Shown here: positions 27,146-35,767 of the stretch, in pieces | Layout of the letters: every line of letters begins with the position of its first letter | Position numbering within the stretch: the stretch's first letter is position 1 | Source of the DNA: Streptomyces sp. NL15-2K | GTDB lineage: Bacteria > Actinomycetota > Actinomycetes > Streptomycetales > Streptomycetaceae | DNA: 64,000 bases | Direction of reading: 5' to 3' | Assembly (NCBI RefSeq): GCF_030551255.1 | Contig: NZ_CP130630.1 | Span: 496,001 to 560,000, forward strand | Translations under genes and position numbers: made by a program | The notes under the pieces: model-generated | The model's input: only the letters and a program-made list of their open reading frames with translations | Database searches by the model: none | Told to the model about the DNA's origin: nothing

Positions 27146-28462
27146 TCAGTCGGCCAGCGACGCGGTGACCGCCTCGTTGTCCTTCTCGACGGACGTGCCG
27201 TCGCCGAAGACGGCGTTGCGCATGAGGGTCAGCCAGGGGCCGTTGGGGTCGTTGAAGGTCTGGCCGAACTTCATCGCGTACGGGGTACGGCCGTGCGCCA
27301 CGAGTTCGTTGATGGTGACCAGCCGCGGGTCCGCCTTGGAGTGCTTGTTGGCGGCGAGGTCGGTGCGGGCCACCACGTCCTTGTGCGCGGCGACCACGTC
27401 GACCTGGGCCTTGTCGCCGAGGGACCAGGCGAGGAAGTTCCAGGCCTGGTCGGCCGACTTGCTGGTGGCGGAGATGCCGATGGCGTCGCCGCCGACGAAG
27501 GTCGACTTGCCGCCGTCGGGTCCGGGGATGGGCGCGACGCCGAGGTCGAGGTCCTTGGGCATCAGACCCAGGGTGGTCGACGGCATGGGCATCACGCCGA
27601 CCTTGCCCTTCGGGAAGACGCCGGTCCAGGTCGTGCCGGTCTCGTCGCGGGCGCCGGGGGCCACGATGTCGTCCTTCACCCAGCCGCGGTAGGTGTCGTA
27701 GACCTGTTGGGCCGTGTCGGAGGACAGGGACGCCTCGGTTCCCTCCTTGTTCAGTACCTCCTCGCCCGCGGCCCAGATGGACGGCCACCAGGTGAAGACG
27801 CCGCAGCCGCCGCAGTTGCCGCCGAAGAAGGTGCCGTCCACCCCTGAGCCCAGCTTGTCCACGGCCCGTGCCTGCCGGTCCCACTCGCGCAGGGTGGTGG
27901 GCGGCTTGTCCGGGTCGAGCCCGGCCTTCCGGTAGAGCTCCTTGTTGTAGAAGAGCACCGACAGGTCGAGGGTGTGCGGGACGACGTACTTCTTGTCCTC
28001 GTACGTACCGGCTTTGATGTGCGACTGGGCCAGGTGCTCGGCGAAGGGCAGGGCGTCGACGCGCTCTGTGATGTCGGCGAAGAGGCCGCTGGAGGTGTAG
28101 TTCGGAACGAACACCACGTCGGAGGCGAACAGGTCGGGCAGGTCGCGGGAGCCGGCGGCCGCGCCGACCTTGGCCTGGTAGTCGTCGGTGGGGACGACGG
28201 TCAGCTCGATCTTGTTCTTGTGGCTCGCGTTGTACGCCTTGACCAGGGCCTCGCTCTGCGGCCGGGTCGCCGCACGCGTCCACATCGTCAGCGTGGTGCC
28301 GTCGTCGACGCCTTTGGCGTTCGTCGCCCCGCCTCCTCCCCCGCCGCCCGAGCCGTCCTCCCCCGATCCGCACGCCGTGACCAGGCTCGCGGCGGCGAGC
28401 AGTGCCATGGCGCCGGTGACGAGGCGGCGTATGCGTCCACGCGGTCCGACCGTGCTCCCCAT
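27146..28462 (-). CDS. Sugar ABC transporter solute-binding lipoprotein (family 1)
   Basis: The 438-aa lipoprotein has a signal peptide with lipobox LVTAC and then a Gly/Glu-rich linker. The SBP_bac_1 fold follows, with LTVVPTDDYQAK and GVFPKGKVGVMPMPST segments. It captures the oligosaccharide outside the membrane for the two permeases encoded downstream. The start is ATG 28462, with a GGGGGA stretch upstream. It is the first gene of the leftward arabinoside operon and is divergent from the LacI-type regulator at 28758. Confidence 0.93.
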   Translation of the reverse strand: MGSTVGPRGRIRRLVTGAMALLAAASLVTACGSGEDGSGGGGGGGATNAKGVDDGTTLTMWTRAATRPQSEALVKAYNASHKNKIELTVVPTDDYQAKVGAAAGSRDLPDLFASDVVFVPNYTSSGLFADITERVDALPFAEHLAQSHIKAGTYEDKKYVVPHTLDLSVLFYNKELYRKAGLDPDKPPTTLREWDRQARAVDKLGSGVDGTFFGGNCGGCGVFTWWPSIWAAGEEVLNKEGTEASLSSDTAQQVYDTYRGWVKDDIVAPGARDETGTTWTGVFPKGKVGVMPMPSTTLGLMPKDLDLGVAPIPGPDGGKSTFVGGDAIGISATSKSADQAWNFLAWSLGDKAQVDVVAAHKDVVARTDLAANKHSKADPRLVTINELVAHGRTPYAMKFGQTFNDPNGPWLTLMRNAVFGDGTSVEKDNEAVTASLAD

Positions 28463-28572
28463 GTTCTATCCCCCTGGTGTCGCGGCGGCCGTGCGCGGGC
28501 CTGCCGGTCGGGACGATGGATGTGGTGGCACTGAGCTGAAGTACGCCGAACTGAACTGAACGGCGAAACGAG

Positions 28573-28586
28573 CCGAAAAGGTTTTC
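28573..28586. promoter_or_regulatory. Candidate operator between SBP and LacI genes
   Basis: In the 295-bp divergent spacer 28463-28757 the segment CCGAAAAGGTTTTC contains the inverted arms GAAAA/TTTTC around GG. Related CGAAA half-sites occur near 28651 and 28678. A LacI repressor would be expected to act here, but none of the sites is a full palindrome, so the call is weak. Confidence 0.35.
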
Positions 28587-28757
28587 TGAGACGCTAGAAC
28601 CCGACTGAATGCTCGTCAATCCCCTTGCAGTGACCGGCTGTCGGAGAACCAACGAAACCGGTGGAGGCGACCTGACCGAAACCCTTCACGTACTGTTTTG
28701 CCCGCGGCGTGTCACCCTCGACGGCATCGGCACGCGACGCGAGACAGGAGAACACGT

Positions 28758-29786
28758 ATGGCACAGGCCACCGGCCCCTCTCGTTCGCAGCCCGCCACCC
28801 TCAGCGATGTGGCGCGGCTGGCGGGTGTGTCGATCGCCACGGCGTCCAAGGCCCTCAACGGACGCAGTCAGGTGCGCGCGGAGACCAGGCAGCGGGTGAT
28901 CGAGGCGGCCGAGCGGCTGTCGTTCCGGCCCAACCAGGTCGCCCGCGGTCTGCTGGCCGGACGGACGGGCACCGTCGGTCTGCTCACCAGCGACCTGGAG
29001 GGCCGGTTCAGTATTCCGATCCTCATGGGCGCGGAGGACGCCTTCGGAGCGGGCGAGGTCGCGGTGTTCCTCTGCGACGCACGCGGCGACGCGATCCGCG
29101 AGCAGCACCATGTCCGCGCGCTGCTCGGCCGCCGGGTCGACGGTCTCATCGTGGTGGGCAGCCGGACCGATCCGCGTCCGTCCCTGGGCCGCGAGGTGCC
29201 GGTGCCCGTCGTCTACGCGTACGCGCCGTCGGAGGATCCGCAGGATCTGTCCATCGTTCCCGACAGCGTCGGCGCGGGCCGGATCGCGGTGGACCATCTG
29301 CTCGCCTGTGGCCGTTCCCGGATCGCGCACATCACCGGCGACCCCGGGTACGCCGCGGCCCGGGAGCGGGCGGAGGGTGCCCGGGCCGCACTCGCCGAGG
29401 CCGGCCTCGCCCTGATCGGCGAGCCGCGCTTCGGGGCGTGGTCGGAGGGCTGGGGGCGGGCGGCCACGGCGATGCTGCTCGACCGGCATCCGGACGTGGA
29501 CGCCGTCCTGTGCGGCAGCGATCAGATCGCCCGCGGTGTCATGGAGGTCCTGCGCGAGCGCGGCCACCGGGTGCCGGAGGACGTCGCGGTCATGGGTTTC
29601 GACAACTGGCAGGTCCTGACCTCCGCCTCCCGGCCCCCGCTGACCAGCGTCGACATGAACCTCGAACAGGTCGGACGCGCGGCCGCGCACGCCCTGTTCA
29701 CCGCGATCTCCGGCGCACGGCGCTCGGGGGTCGAGCACCTGCCCTGCCGGGTCGTGATCAGGGGGTCCACGGCACCACTGTCCTGA
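28758..29786 (+). CDS. LacI-family regulator of the arabinoside locus
   Basis: The 342-aa repressor has the LacI helix-turn-helix at about residues 14-35 (TLSDVARLAGVSIATASKAL). A sugar-sensing domain follows, with FDNWQVLT and LTSVDMNLEQVGR near the end. The ATG at 28758 is chosen because AGGAG lies seven bases upstream and the DNA-binding domain begins shortly after. It is divergent from the arabinoside importer/hydrolase operon and probably represses it, with an arabinooligosaccharide or L-arabinose as inducer (inference). Confidence 0.93.
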   Translation: MAQATGPSRSQPATLSDVARLAGVSIATASKALNGRSQVRAETRQRVIEAAERLSFRPNQVARGLLAGRTGTVGLLTSDLEGRFSIPILMGAEDAFGAGEVAVFLCDARGDAIREQHHVRALLGRRVDGLIVVGSRTDPRPSLGREVPVPVVYAYAPSEDPQDLSIVPDSVGAGRIAVDHLLACGRSRIAHITGDPGYAAARERAEGARAALAEAGLALIGEPRFGAWSEGWGRAATAMLLDRHPDVDAVLCGSDQIARGVMEVLRERGHRVPEDVAVMGFDNWQVLTSASRPPLTSVDMNLEQVGRAAAHALFTAISGARRSGVEHLPCRVVIRGSTAPLS

Positions 29787-29813
29787 GCGTCGTGGCCGGC
29801 GGCACGGCTCGGC

Positions 29814-30145
29814 CAGGGCCTGTCCGGCGGATCATGCCGCAGACGAGGGGTCCGGCACGCCCGTCCGCGGCGTTGTCGTCGTTTGCCGACTCCCCGACAC
29901 TCGAACGACCTCGCGCGGGGACCCCGTCGCGTCGCCCGCCGCGGCGCGGCGGATGTCCCAGCCTCCTCCGCCATGCAGCCGGACGCACCAGATTCCGCTC
30001 ACCGGGGTTGATCTGGGCGCCGCCGCTCTCCCACGTGCCCCCACTCGGCACTCCCCCAGCCTTCGGCCGGGGGACCCCCAGAGCACGCACCGGACGCCGC
30101 GCGGCCGCCCTGCGGGCGACGACGCCACTTTCGCAACAGGCCCTG
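29814..30145. repeat. About 332-bp non-coding element with 10-bp terminal inverted repeats
   Basis: The spacer between lacI and the PNPOx-like gene is bounded by CAGGGCCTGT (29814-29823) and its exact inverse ACAGGCCCTG (30136-30145). It holds no convincing gene. A GC-rich hairpin lies at 30053-30073. The 21-nt stretch at 30080-30100, read on the minus strand, is identical to 54020-54040 of the 161-bp element near the IS. It looks like a non-autonomous mobile or repeat element; no target duplication was found. Confidence 0.5.
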
Positions 30146-30162
30146 GGCGAGTCGGGGAGGCG

Positions 30163-30633
30163 TCAGGTGAGATCGACGGGGATGCGGTGATCCGGTCGGC
30201 CGTCCTTGGCGAGGATCGAGTGGTCTTGAGCCACCGCGCGGTACAACCGCATGTCGGAGGCTCCTTGCACGTCGTGGCCTGTCCACATCCTGCCGCCGTG
30301 CGTGAGCGAGCGGCGGGAGTAGACCTCGATCGCCCTCTCCGTGGCCGAGCCGTCCACTGCCGTGGCAACGGCGGACATGTACACGCCTTGTCCGGTGCCG
30401 ATCGGTACCGAGGAGTCGAAGACCACGAGGCCCACCTGAGGTCGCACCGCGAGGTTGCGTGAATGCGTGGCCTGCGGCGAGGAAATCCAGAAGAACTCGC
30501 GGTAGTCCCGGTGAGCGAAGTACACCGGCGAACCCCACGGCACTCCCTCGCGGTCGGCGGTGGCGAGCACCATGTACCTGTTCGTGCCGATGATGTCGCG
30601 TGCGATGCGGGCCGGTGAGCCGCTGAACGTCAT
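30163..30633 (-). CDS. Pyridoxamine 5'-phosphate oxidase-like flavin-binding protein
   Basis: The 156-aa protein has the split-barrel flavin-binding fold (MVLATADREGVPWGSPVYFA, then FFWISSPQATHSRNL). Such proteins bind FMN or F420 and reduce or protect small molecules; the substrate here is unknown. I choose ATG 30633 because AGGAG lies eight bases upstream and it starts one base after the stop of the upstream gene, implying coupling. The longer frame to 30741 would overlap that gene. Confidence 0.8.
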   Translation of the reverse strand: MTFSGSPARIARDIIGTNRYMVLATADREGVPWGSPVYFAHRDYREFFWISSPQATHSRNLAVRPQVGLVVFDSSVPIGTGQGVYMSAVATAVDGSATERAIEVYSRRSLTHGGRMWTGHDVQGASDMRLYRAVAQDHSILAKDGRPDHRIPVDLT

Positions 30634-30634
30634 C

Positions 30635-31093
30635 TCAACAACTCCTGCGGTAGATGAGCGTGAAATCGTGCTCCCACGTGGTCGAGCCGGCCATCGACTT
30701 CTCCCACGTGCCACGGATGGTGTCGCCGTCGTCACCGACATGCCCGGTGAACCGCTGCCGGAACGCCAGCGGTGAAAAGTCCGGCGCCTCGCGCAGCAAC
30801 CGCCACACCCCGTCGGCGAGGCTCATCGCGTACACCCGTACGACGCCCCGCGAGTCGAAGTAGTGCTGCGTGTACGCGCCCGTCTCCGGATCGACCGCGA
30901 CGATCGCCATGCTGTCCGGGGCCCCGGGAATCGGGATCTCGGTCCGCTGGACCAGGAATCGTCCGTCCAGGGTCCACTCGAACACGCTGCGTACGGCAGG
31001 TGCGGGCGGTCCGGGAAGGTCGGCCTCCACCTCCCATTCGCCGACCAGTACGTCCAGCCTCTCCAGGGCCTCCTGCCCGGCGGACCCGTCCAT
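30635..31093 (-). CDS. DUF1579-like small protein
   Basis: The 152-aa product resembles lipocalin-like DUF1579 proteins: LDVLVGEWEVEADLPG near the start, a central VDPETGAYTQHYFDSRGV and a C-terminal RGTWEKSMAGSTTWEHDF strand. Function is unknown. The ATG at 31093 has GAGGGG six bases before it; the open frame extends to 31246 without a better start. It forms a two-gene unit with the PNPOx-like gene. Confidence 0.7.
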   Translation of the reverse strand: MDGSAGQEALERLDVLVGEWEVEADLPGPPAPAVRSVFEWTLDGRFLVQRTEIPIPGAPDSMAIVAVDPETGAYTQHYFDSRGVVRVYAMSLADGVWRLLREAPDFSPLAFRQRFTGHVGDDGDTIRGTWEKSMAGSTTWEHDFTLIYRRSC

Positions 31094-31325
31094 GGCGAAC
31101 CCCTCGTCCTCGTCGATGGTCAACGCTCGTCGGACATAAGACGAGCGCGACGCGGGAAACTCATCGGTCCCGGCATGGCCCACGGCGGGGTCCGCCTCGT
31201 TTGCGTCCCTTGCCCCTTGTGACGCACGACACAGAGCAGCGTGCAAAATTTACCCAGCGCAATGATGGATCAGGCTGTTCCATCCGTACTTCCTGCCGTA
31301 AGAACCGCTCACGTCAGGAGGCCCG

Positions 31326-32072
31326 ATGCCCATCTCCCGCAACAAACTGGGGAGCATCTTCGTGTTCGGTGCGCTGGGTTTGACCCTCACGGCGCTCGCC
31401 TACCCCGCCATGCTCGGGGTGGAGAACACGACCAGCGGCCAGGAACGCATCATCGCCAACACCCGTTACGGCCCGATCACCGAGGCGGACCGTGACTTCA
31501 TCGTGAAGGTGCGTGCGGCCGGGCTGTGGGAGTACCCCTTGGGCGAGATGGTGATGGAACGCGGAACGACCGCCGCCATGAAGGAGGCGGGCAAGCACCT
31601 GATCGTCGGACACGCCGGACTCGACGAGATGTGCCGCAAGCTCTCGGCCGAGCTCGGTGTCACGATTCCCAATCAGGCGAGCCCGCAGCAGCAACAGTTC
31701 GTGGCGACCGTCGACGGCAGCAGCGGCAAGGAGTTCGACTCCACCGCGGTCACCATCATGCGGGTGACCCACGGTCAGATCTTCCCGGTGATCGCCAAGA
31801 TCCGCGCCAACACCCGGAACACCATGGTGCGTCAGCTGGCCGATCTGGCCAACGACACGGTGCTGGACCACATCACCGTGCTGGAGAACACCGGCCTGGT
31901 CAATCACGAGAACGTCAACTTCCAGCAGACCAATCCGCCGAAGCTGCCCAAGAACGAGCTCACACCGCCTCCGCCGCAGCCGGGATCGCCGATGCTCGTC
32001 CTCAAACCGCGCCCCGACCTGAACATCAACACAGCCGCACCGTCGCCGACGCCCGCACCGTCGGCCGGCTGA
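31326..32072 (+). CDS. DUF4142 exported ferritin-like protein
   Basis: The 248-aa protein has an N-terminal membrane/signal segment (SIFVFGALGLTLTALAYPA). A four-helix DUF4142 region follows (TEADRDFIVKVRAAGLWEY, VGHAGLDEMCRKLSAELGV, TVLDHITVLENTGL), and then a Pro-rich tail. The family is exported and structurally ferritin-like, with unknown function. An AGGAGG-containing ribosome site (31317-31322) precedes the ATG. It converges with the marR gene. Confidence 0.8.
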   Translation: MPISRNKLGSIFVFGALGLTLTALAYPAMLGVENTTSGQERIIANTRYGPITEADRDFIVKVRAAGLWEYPLGEMVMERGTTAAMKEAGKHLIVGHAGLDEMCRKLSAELGVTIPNQASPQQQQFVATVDGSSGKEFDSTAVTIMRVTHGQIFPVIAKIRANTRNTMVRQLADLANDTVLDHITVLENTGLVNHENVNFQQTNPPKLPKNELTPPPPQPGSPMLVLKPRPDLNINTAAPSPTPAPSAG

Positions 32073-32154
32073 TCCGCCGGTCAGGCGTCGCGTGCGACGG
32101 AGGCGCCCACCGTCCAGCCCAAGGGGTGTGCTTCGGAGTCGTCCAGCGCCGGGG

Positions 32155-32323
32155 CTAGGGTCCTTCTGATGGATCTCCGTGGGAGAAGGAGCGGCGTTCG
32201 GTGCGTGCTCTCGGCGTGCCGCGTGAAAGCCCTCGTAGCGGAGCTACTTGGGCTTTCACGCGGTGCGGCGAGAGTGCGTGCCGGGCGTCGCGACGCCGCG
32301 GAGATCCATCAGAAGGGCCCTAG
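32155..32323. mobile_element. 161-bp palindromic element, copy 1, flanked by CTAG
   Basis: The body is 32159-32319 (161 bp) between CTAG at 32155-32158 and CTAG at 32320-32323. The outer 21 bp at each end are inverted repeats (20/21). A central 12-bp perfect stem (32221-32232 with 32250-32261) encloses a smaller hairpin. The core aligns without gaps to copy 2 at 53988-54148, also 161 bp, but the terminal arms do not. Collapsing the element to one CTAG keeps the marR frame open to a TGA at 32083-32081, adding 21 residues after the insertion point. Confidence 0.8.
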
Positions 32324-32782
32324 GGGCTCTCCCCCGGCTTCGTTGAAGGCGGTGAGCGCCTCGATGAGCACGGCCCGCTGCCCCGGTGCGAGGCGCTCGA
32401 CGATCGCCGCGAGTTCGGCACGCCGCCGGGCGGTGACGCTCTCGACGGCGTGCCGTCCCTCGTCGGTGAGCTGCAGGAGCGTCTCCCGGCGGTTGTCGGG
32501 GTTGGTGTGCCGGTCGGCGAGTCCAGCCGCGATCAGCCGGTCGACCATGCGCATCGCGGTGGACGGCGCCACCTGAAGGAGATCGGCGAGTGCGACCAGC
32601 TTGGTGGCTCCACGGGTGGACAGCACCACCAGCATCCGGAACTGCGGCAGCGTCACCCGCTCCTCCACCTCGGCCAGCGACCGCGCGGAAACGGCCACCA
32701 GCAGCCGCGAGGCCGTCAGGACCGCGCGGGTGACCGCGTCGACGTCGTCCATGGCTCCCGCGGGGATCTCGCGCTCCGGCAT
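32309..32782 (-). CDS. MarR-family transcriptional regulator, 3' end altered by insertion
   Basis: The 157-aa protein carries a winged helix (LVALADLLQVAPSTAMRMVDRLIAAGL, wing with DNRRETLLQLTDEG) and dimerisation helices, as in MarR regulators of stress or drug-response genes. The last three codons and the stop come from the 161-bp element, so the native tail is lost; DNA-binding parts are intact. The start is ATG 32782 or the in-frame ATG 32752. Its target is unknown, although it is next to the tRNA-Gly and the DUF4142 gene. Confidence 0.88.
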   Translation of the reverse strand: MPEREIPAGAMDDVDAVTRAVLTASRLLVAVSARSLAEVEERVTLPQFRMLVVLSTRGATKLVALADLLQVAPSTAMRMVDRLIAAGLADRHTNPDNRRETLLQLTDEGRHAVESVTARRRAELAAIVERLAPGQRAVLIEALTAFNEAGGEPLGPF

Positions 32783-32871
32783 GGGTCCTTTCTACCGTGC
32801 CGAGGTCGCCGTTCCCTCAGCGCTCCGAACAGAAAAGGCGTCGGCACGCCATCGCGATGCCGCGCATGCGA

Positions 32872-32904
32872 GAACCCCACCCCGCGTGTTCCGGGGTGGG
32901 GTTC
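32872..32904 (-). terminator. Terminator of tRNA-Gly
   Basis: A perfect 13-bp inverted repeat (32872-32884 with 32892-32904, 7-nt loop) lies directly after the 3' CCA of the tRNA on the minus strand. Confidence 0.75.
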
Positions 32905-32908
32905 GAAG

Positions 32909-32981
32909 TGGAGCGCCGGGCAGGCCTTGCACCTGCATCTCCCCGCAGGAAGCGGGGCGTCTTTCCTTGGACCACCAACGC
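32909..32981 (-). tRNA. tRNA-Gly (anticodon UCC)
   Basis: The 73-nt minus-strand gene folds as a cloverleaf. It has a 7-bp acceptor stem (GCGTTGG with CCGGCGC, two G-U pairs), a 3-bp D stem with GG in the loop, an anticodon stem CCCCG/CGGGG with loop CTTCCTG (anticodon TCC), a 5-bp T stem GCAGG/CCTGC, and an encoded CCA. The T-loop reads TGCAAGG, with G where TTC-type loops have the pseudouridine precursor U55. Confidence 0.88.
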
Positions 32982-33114
32982 ACAGCCGGTCACCGGCAGT
33001 TCGGTGCCGTGCTCAAGATCAAGCATAACGCAGCCCAGTGACCGGAAACGACGCTCTGCGCGGTCGTACGAAAATTCATTGCGGCAGCCGTCCCTCCCCC
33101 GGATCCTGGCGCTC

Positions 33115-34041
33115 ATGCCCTATCTCATGCGCCCTGCCGTCCTCGCCGACGCGCCCGCCATCACCGACCTGCTCAACGAGGTCGACCGGATCGAGATCGG
33201 CCGGGCCGAGACCGACCTGAACACCATCGAGGCCGATCTGAAGCGCCCCGATGTCGATCTCGAACGCGACTCCTGGCTGGCCTTCGAGGGCGAGCTGCTG
33301 GTGGCCTACGGGCTGCTGTGGGACGAGTCGTACGGCGAACGCGTCGACGTCGACCACTATGTGCTGCCCGACCACCAGTCGGCCGGAGAGCACCTGCTGG
33401 AGGCGATGGAGACCAGGGCGCTCGAGAAGGCGCGGGAGAACGGCGCGGAGAGGGCCGTGGTGCATCTGCACCTCAACGTGACGCCCACGCTCGACACCGA
33501 GCTGATCCGCGCGCGGGGCTGGTCCGTCGTACGGCGCTATCACGTGCTGCGGCGCGCCCTGCGGGCCGGGGAGGACCTGCCGCCCGAGGCGCCGGCCGGT
33601 GTGCGGGTGCGGTCGTGCACCGCCGAGGCGGACCGGAAGTGTGTCCACGCCTTGTACCAGGCCGGCTTCGCCGAGCACTTCGACTTCCAGCCGCGCGACT
33701 ACCACCAGTGGCTGCACGACATTCACGCGGACGGGCTCGACTGGTCCCTGGTGTGGATCGTCAGTACCGAGGACCTCGGGGATGTCGGGTTCCTGCTCTC
33801 CCGCGACGACCGCGAGGCCATGGGATGGATCCGCAGCATCGGCGTGCTGCGCGAGGCCCGTGGCCGGGGGCTCGGCGGATTCCTGCTGCGGCATGCCTTC
33901 GCGGCCTTCGCCGCCCGAGGGCGGGACACCATGGGACTCGGCGTGGACACCTCCAACGCCACCGGGGCCCCCGAACTGTACGCGCGCAACGGGATGAGCG
34001 TCCACTACGCCGTGGACACCTGGGAAGTGGTCCTGGCGTGA
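33115..34041 (+). CDS. GNAT-family N-acetyltransferase, tandem-domain
   Basis: The 308-aa protein has two GNAT-like halves: an N-terminal degenerate copy (MRPAVLADAPAITDLL) and a C-terminal copy with the acetyl-CoA loop IGVLREARGRGLGGFLLRHAF. This layout is seen in mycothiol-synthase-like and other tandem acetyltransferases. The substrate is unknown. The start could be ATG 33115 or 33127, and neither has a strong ribosome site. Its 3' end is only four bases from the convergent transporter gene. Confidence 0.85.
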   Translation: MPYLMRPAVLADAPAITDLLNEVDRIEIGRAETDLNTIEADLKRPDVDLERDSWLAFEGELLVAYGLLWDESYGERVDVDHYVLPDHQSAGEHLLEAMETRALEKARENGAERAVVHLHLNVTPTLDTELIRARGWSVVRRYHVLRRALRAGEDLPPEAPAGVRVRSCTAEADRKCVHALYQAGFAEHFDFQPRDYHQWLHDIHADGLDWSLVWIVSTEDLGDVGFLLSRDDREAMGWIRSIGVLREARGRGLGGFLLRHAFAAFAARGRDTMGLGVDTSNATGAPELYARNGMSVHYAVDTWEVVLA

Positions 34042-34045
34042 GCCG

Positions 34046-35539
34046 TCAACGGACGCCGGAGTGGTGCCGCGTGACGTGATAGAGGTCCGTGGAGGTGCTG
34101 ATCAGCTCCCGCTGCTCCTCCTCGGAGCCGACCATCGGTTGCGAGCCGTTGAGCGGTACCTGCGCGCTCTCCGGCAGGAACTTCACCGTCACGAGGCCGA
34201 TGGCACCCGCCGCCATCAGGTAGAAGGCGGGCATCATGTCGTTTCCGGTGATGTGCACCAGCGCCTCGGTGAGCAGCGGCGTGGTGCCGCCGAACGCGGC
34301 GACGGAGAAGTTGAAGCCGATGCCCATGGCCGCGTAGCGGACAGCCGTCGGGAACAGGGCGGGCAGCGTGGCGGCGCTCGGGGCGGCGAAGCAGGCCAGC
34401 AGGGTGGACAGCATCAGCACTCCGGCGATCGGCGCCCACGTTCCGTCCATCTTGATCAATTGGAAGGACGGAACGGCGAGGACGATCATCGCGGCGGCCG
34501 CGACGCCGTAGACCGGTCGCCGGCCGACCCGGTCGCTGAGCCGCCCGATGAAGGTGATCAGCAGCACGATCCACACCATGCCGATCAGCACCAGGACGTC
34601 GGCGGAGCTGCTGGAGCGGTTCAGCGTCTCCGTCTGGTACGTCGGCAGGAAGCCGGTGACCATGTAGTTGGGGACGTTGTACAGCAGCACCAGGCCCATG
34701 CAGATGAGCAGCGGCTTCCAGTGGTCCTTGACGATGGTCCTGAACTCACGGCCCGCCGACTCCTGGGCGAGGTTCTTCTCGTGCTCGTCCAGTTGCTGCT
34801 GGAAGGCGGGCGACTCCTCCAGCCTGAGCCGCATGTACAGGCCGATGATGCCGAGCGGTCCGGCGATCAGGAACGGCACGCGCCAGCCCCAGGAGAGCAT
34901 CTCGGCGTCGGTGAGCATCAGGTTCAGCAGGGTGACCAGCGCGGAGCCGAGGGCGTAGCCGGCGAAGGTGCCGAAGTCGAGCCAGCTGGAGAGGTGACCC
35001 CGGCGGCGGTCCGGCGAGTACTCGGCGACGAAGGTGGTGGCGCCGCCGTACTCTCCGCCGGTGGAGAAGCCCTGGACCATACGGGCGAGCAGCAGCAGGA
35101 TCGGTGCGGCGATGCCGAGGGTGGCGTAGCCGGGGATCACTCCGATGGCGAAGGTACCGATCGCCATCATGATCATGGTGGTGGCCAGCACCTTCTGCCG
35201 GCCGATGCGGTCCCCGAGGGGCCCGAAGACGAGGCCACCGAGCGGGCGGACGACGAAGGCGGCGGCGAAGGTCGCGAAGGAGGAGATGACCTGGGCGGCC
35301 GGTGAGGCGCCGGGGAAGAAGACTTTCCCGATGGTGGCGGCGAGATAGCTGTAGACGCCGAAGTCGAACCATTCCATGCAGTTGCCGAGCGCGGAGGCGC
35401 CCACCGCGCGCTTGAGCAAGGGCGGCTCGACGACCTGTACGTCCTCCTTGCGGAAGGCGCCCTTGTTCTTGCGCAGCCTCCGGGTCAGCTCCTCACGGAC
35501 CTGTTGTGGCATGTTTGCGACGGTTTTCGGAGCGTTCAT
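34046..35539 (-). CDS. MFS transporter, ProP/metabolite:H+ symporter type
   Basis: The protein of about 497 aa has twelve transmembrane helices and metabolite:H+ symporter signatures: GNCMEWFDFGVY before helix 1, GPLGDRIGRQKVL after helix 2, FSTGGEYGGATTFVAE and LEESPAF. It is like ProP and other proton-coupled importers of betaine, proline or organic acids; the substrate is not determined. ATG 35539 is chosen over a TTG at 35581. The C-terminal 30 residues are soluble. Confidence 0.9.
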   Translation of the reverse strand: MNAPKTVANMPQQVREELTRRLRKNKGAFRKEDVQVVEPPLLKRAVGASALGNCMEWFDFGVYSYLAATIGKVFFPGASPAAQVISSFATFAAAFVVRPLGGLVFGPLGDRIGRQKVLATTMIMMAIGTFAIGVIPGYATLGIAAPILLLLARMVQGFSTGGEYGGATTFVAEYSPDRRRGHLSSWLDFGTFAGYALGSALVTLLNLMLTDAEMLSWGWRVPFLIAGPLGIIGLYMRLRLEESPAFQQQLDEHEKNLAQESAGREFRTIVKDHWKPLLICMGLVLLYNVPNYMVTGFLPTYQTETLNRSSSSADVLVLIGMVWIVLLITFIGRLSDRVGRRPVYGVAAAAMIVLAVPSFQLIKMDGTWAPIAGVLMLSTLLACFAAPSAATLPALFPTAVRYAAMGIGFNFSVAAFGGTTPLLTEALVHITGNDMMPAFYLMAAGAIGLVTVKFLPESAQVPLNGSQPMVGSEEEQRELISTSTDLYHVTRHHSGVR

Positions 35540-35767
35540 CCTGGAGCGGCTGCCCGAGTTCGCGCGGCCCACACAGGACAAGCTCCGCTCGTGGCCGGAG
35601 CGGCCGGATATTCCTGATCATGTCAGGGCCGCGGAGGCGGCGTGTCCCCCGAGTGAGCGCCTTGAGTGGTGAGATCCCGACGGCTGGATGACGGTGGATC
35701 ACGTCGAGGTCGGGTCATCTCAGCTGACGAAGCGCCAGCTGCCCGGCCGAGGCGGAAGGAATGTCAC

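Noticed and set aside
32159..32319. 161-bp element as a plain bidirectional terminator of DUF4142 and marR
   Set aside because: A second copy of identical length lies inside a coding gene and both are flanked by CTAG, which fits insertion rather than a native terminator, although it may also terminate transcription.
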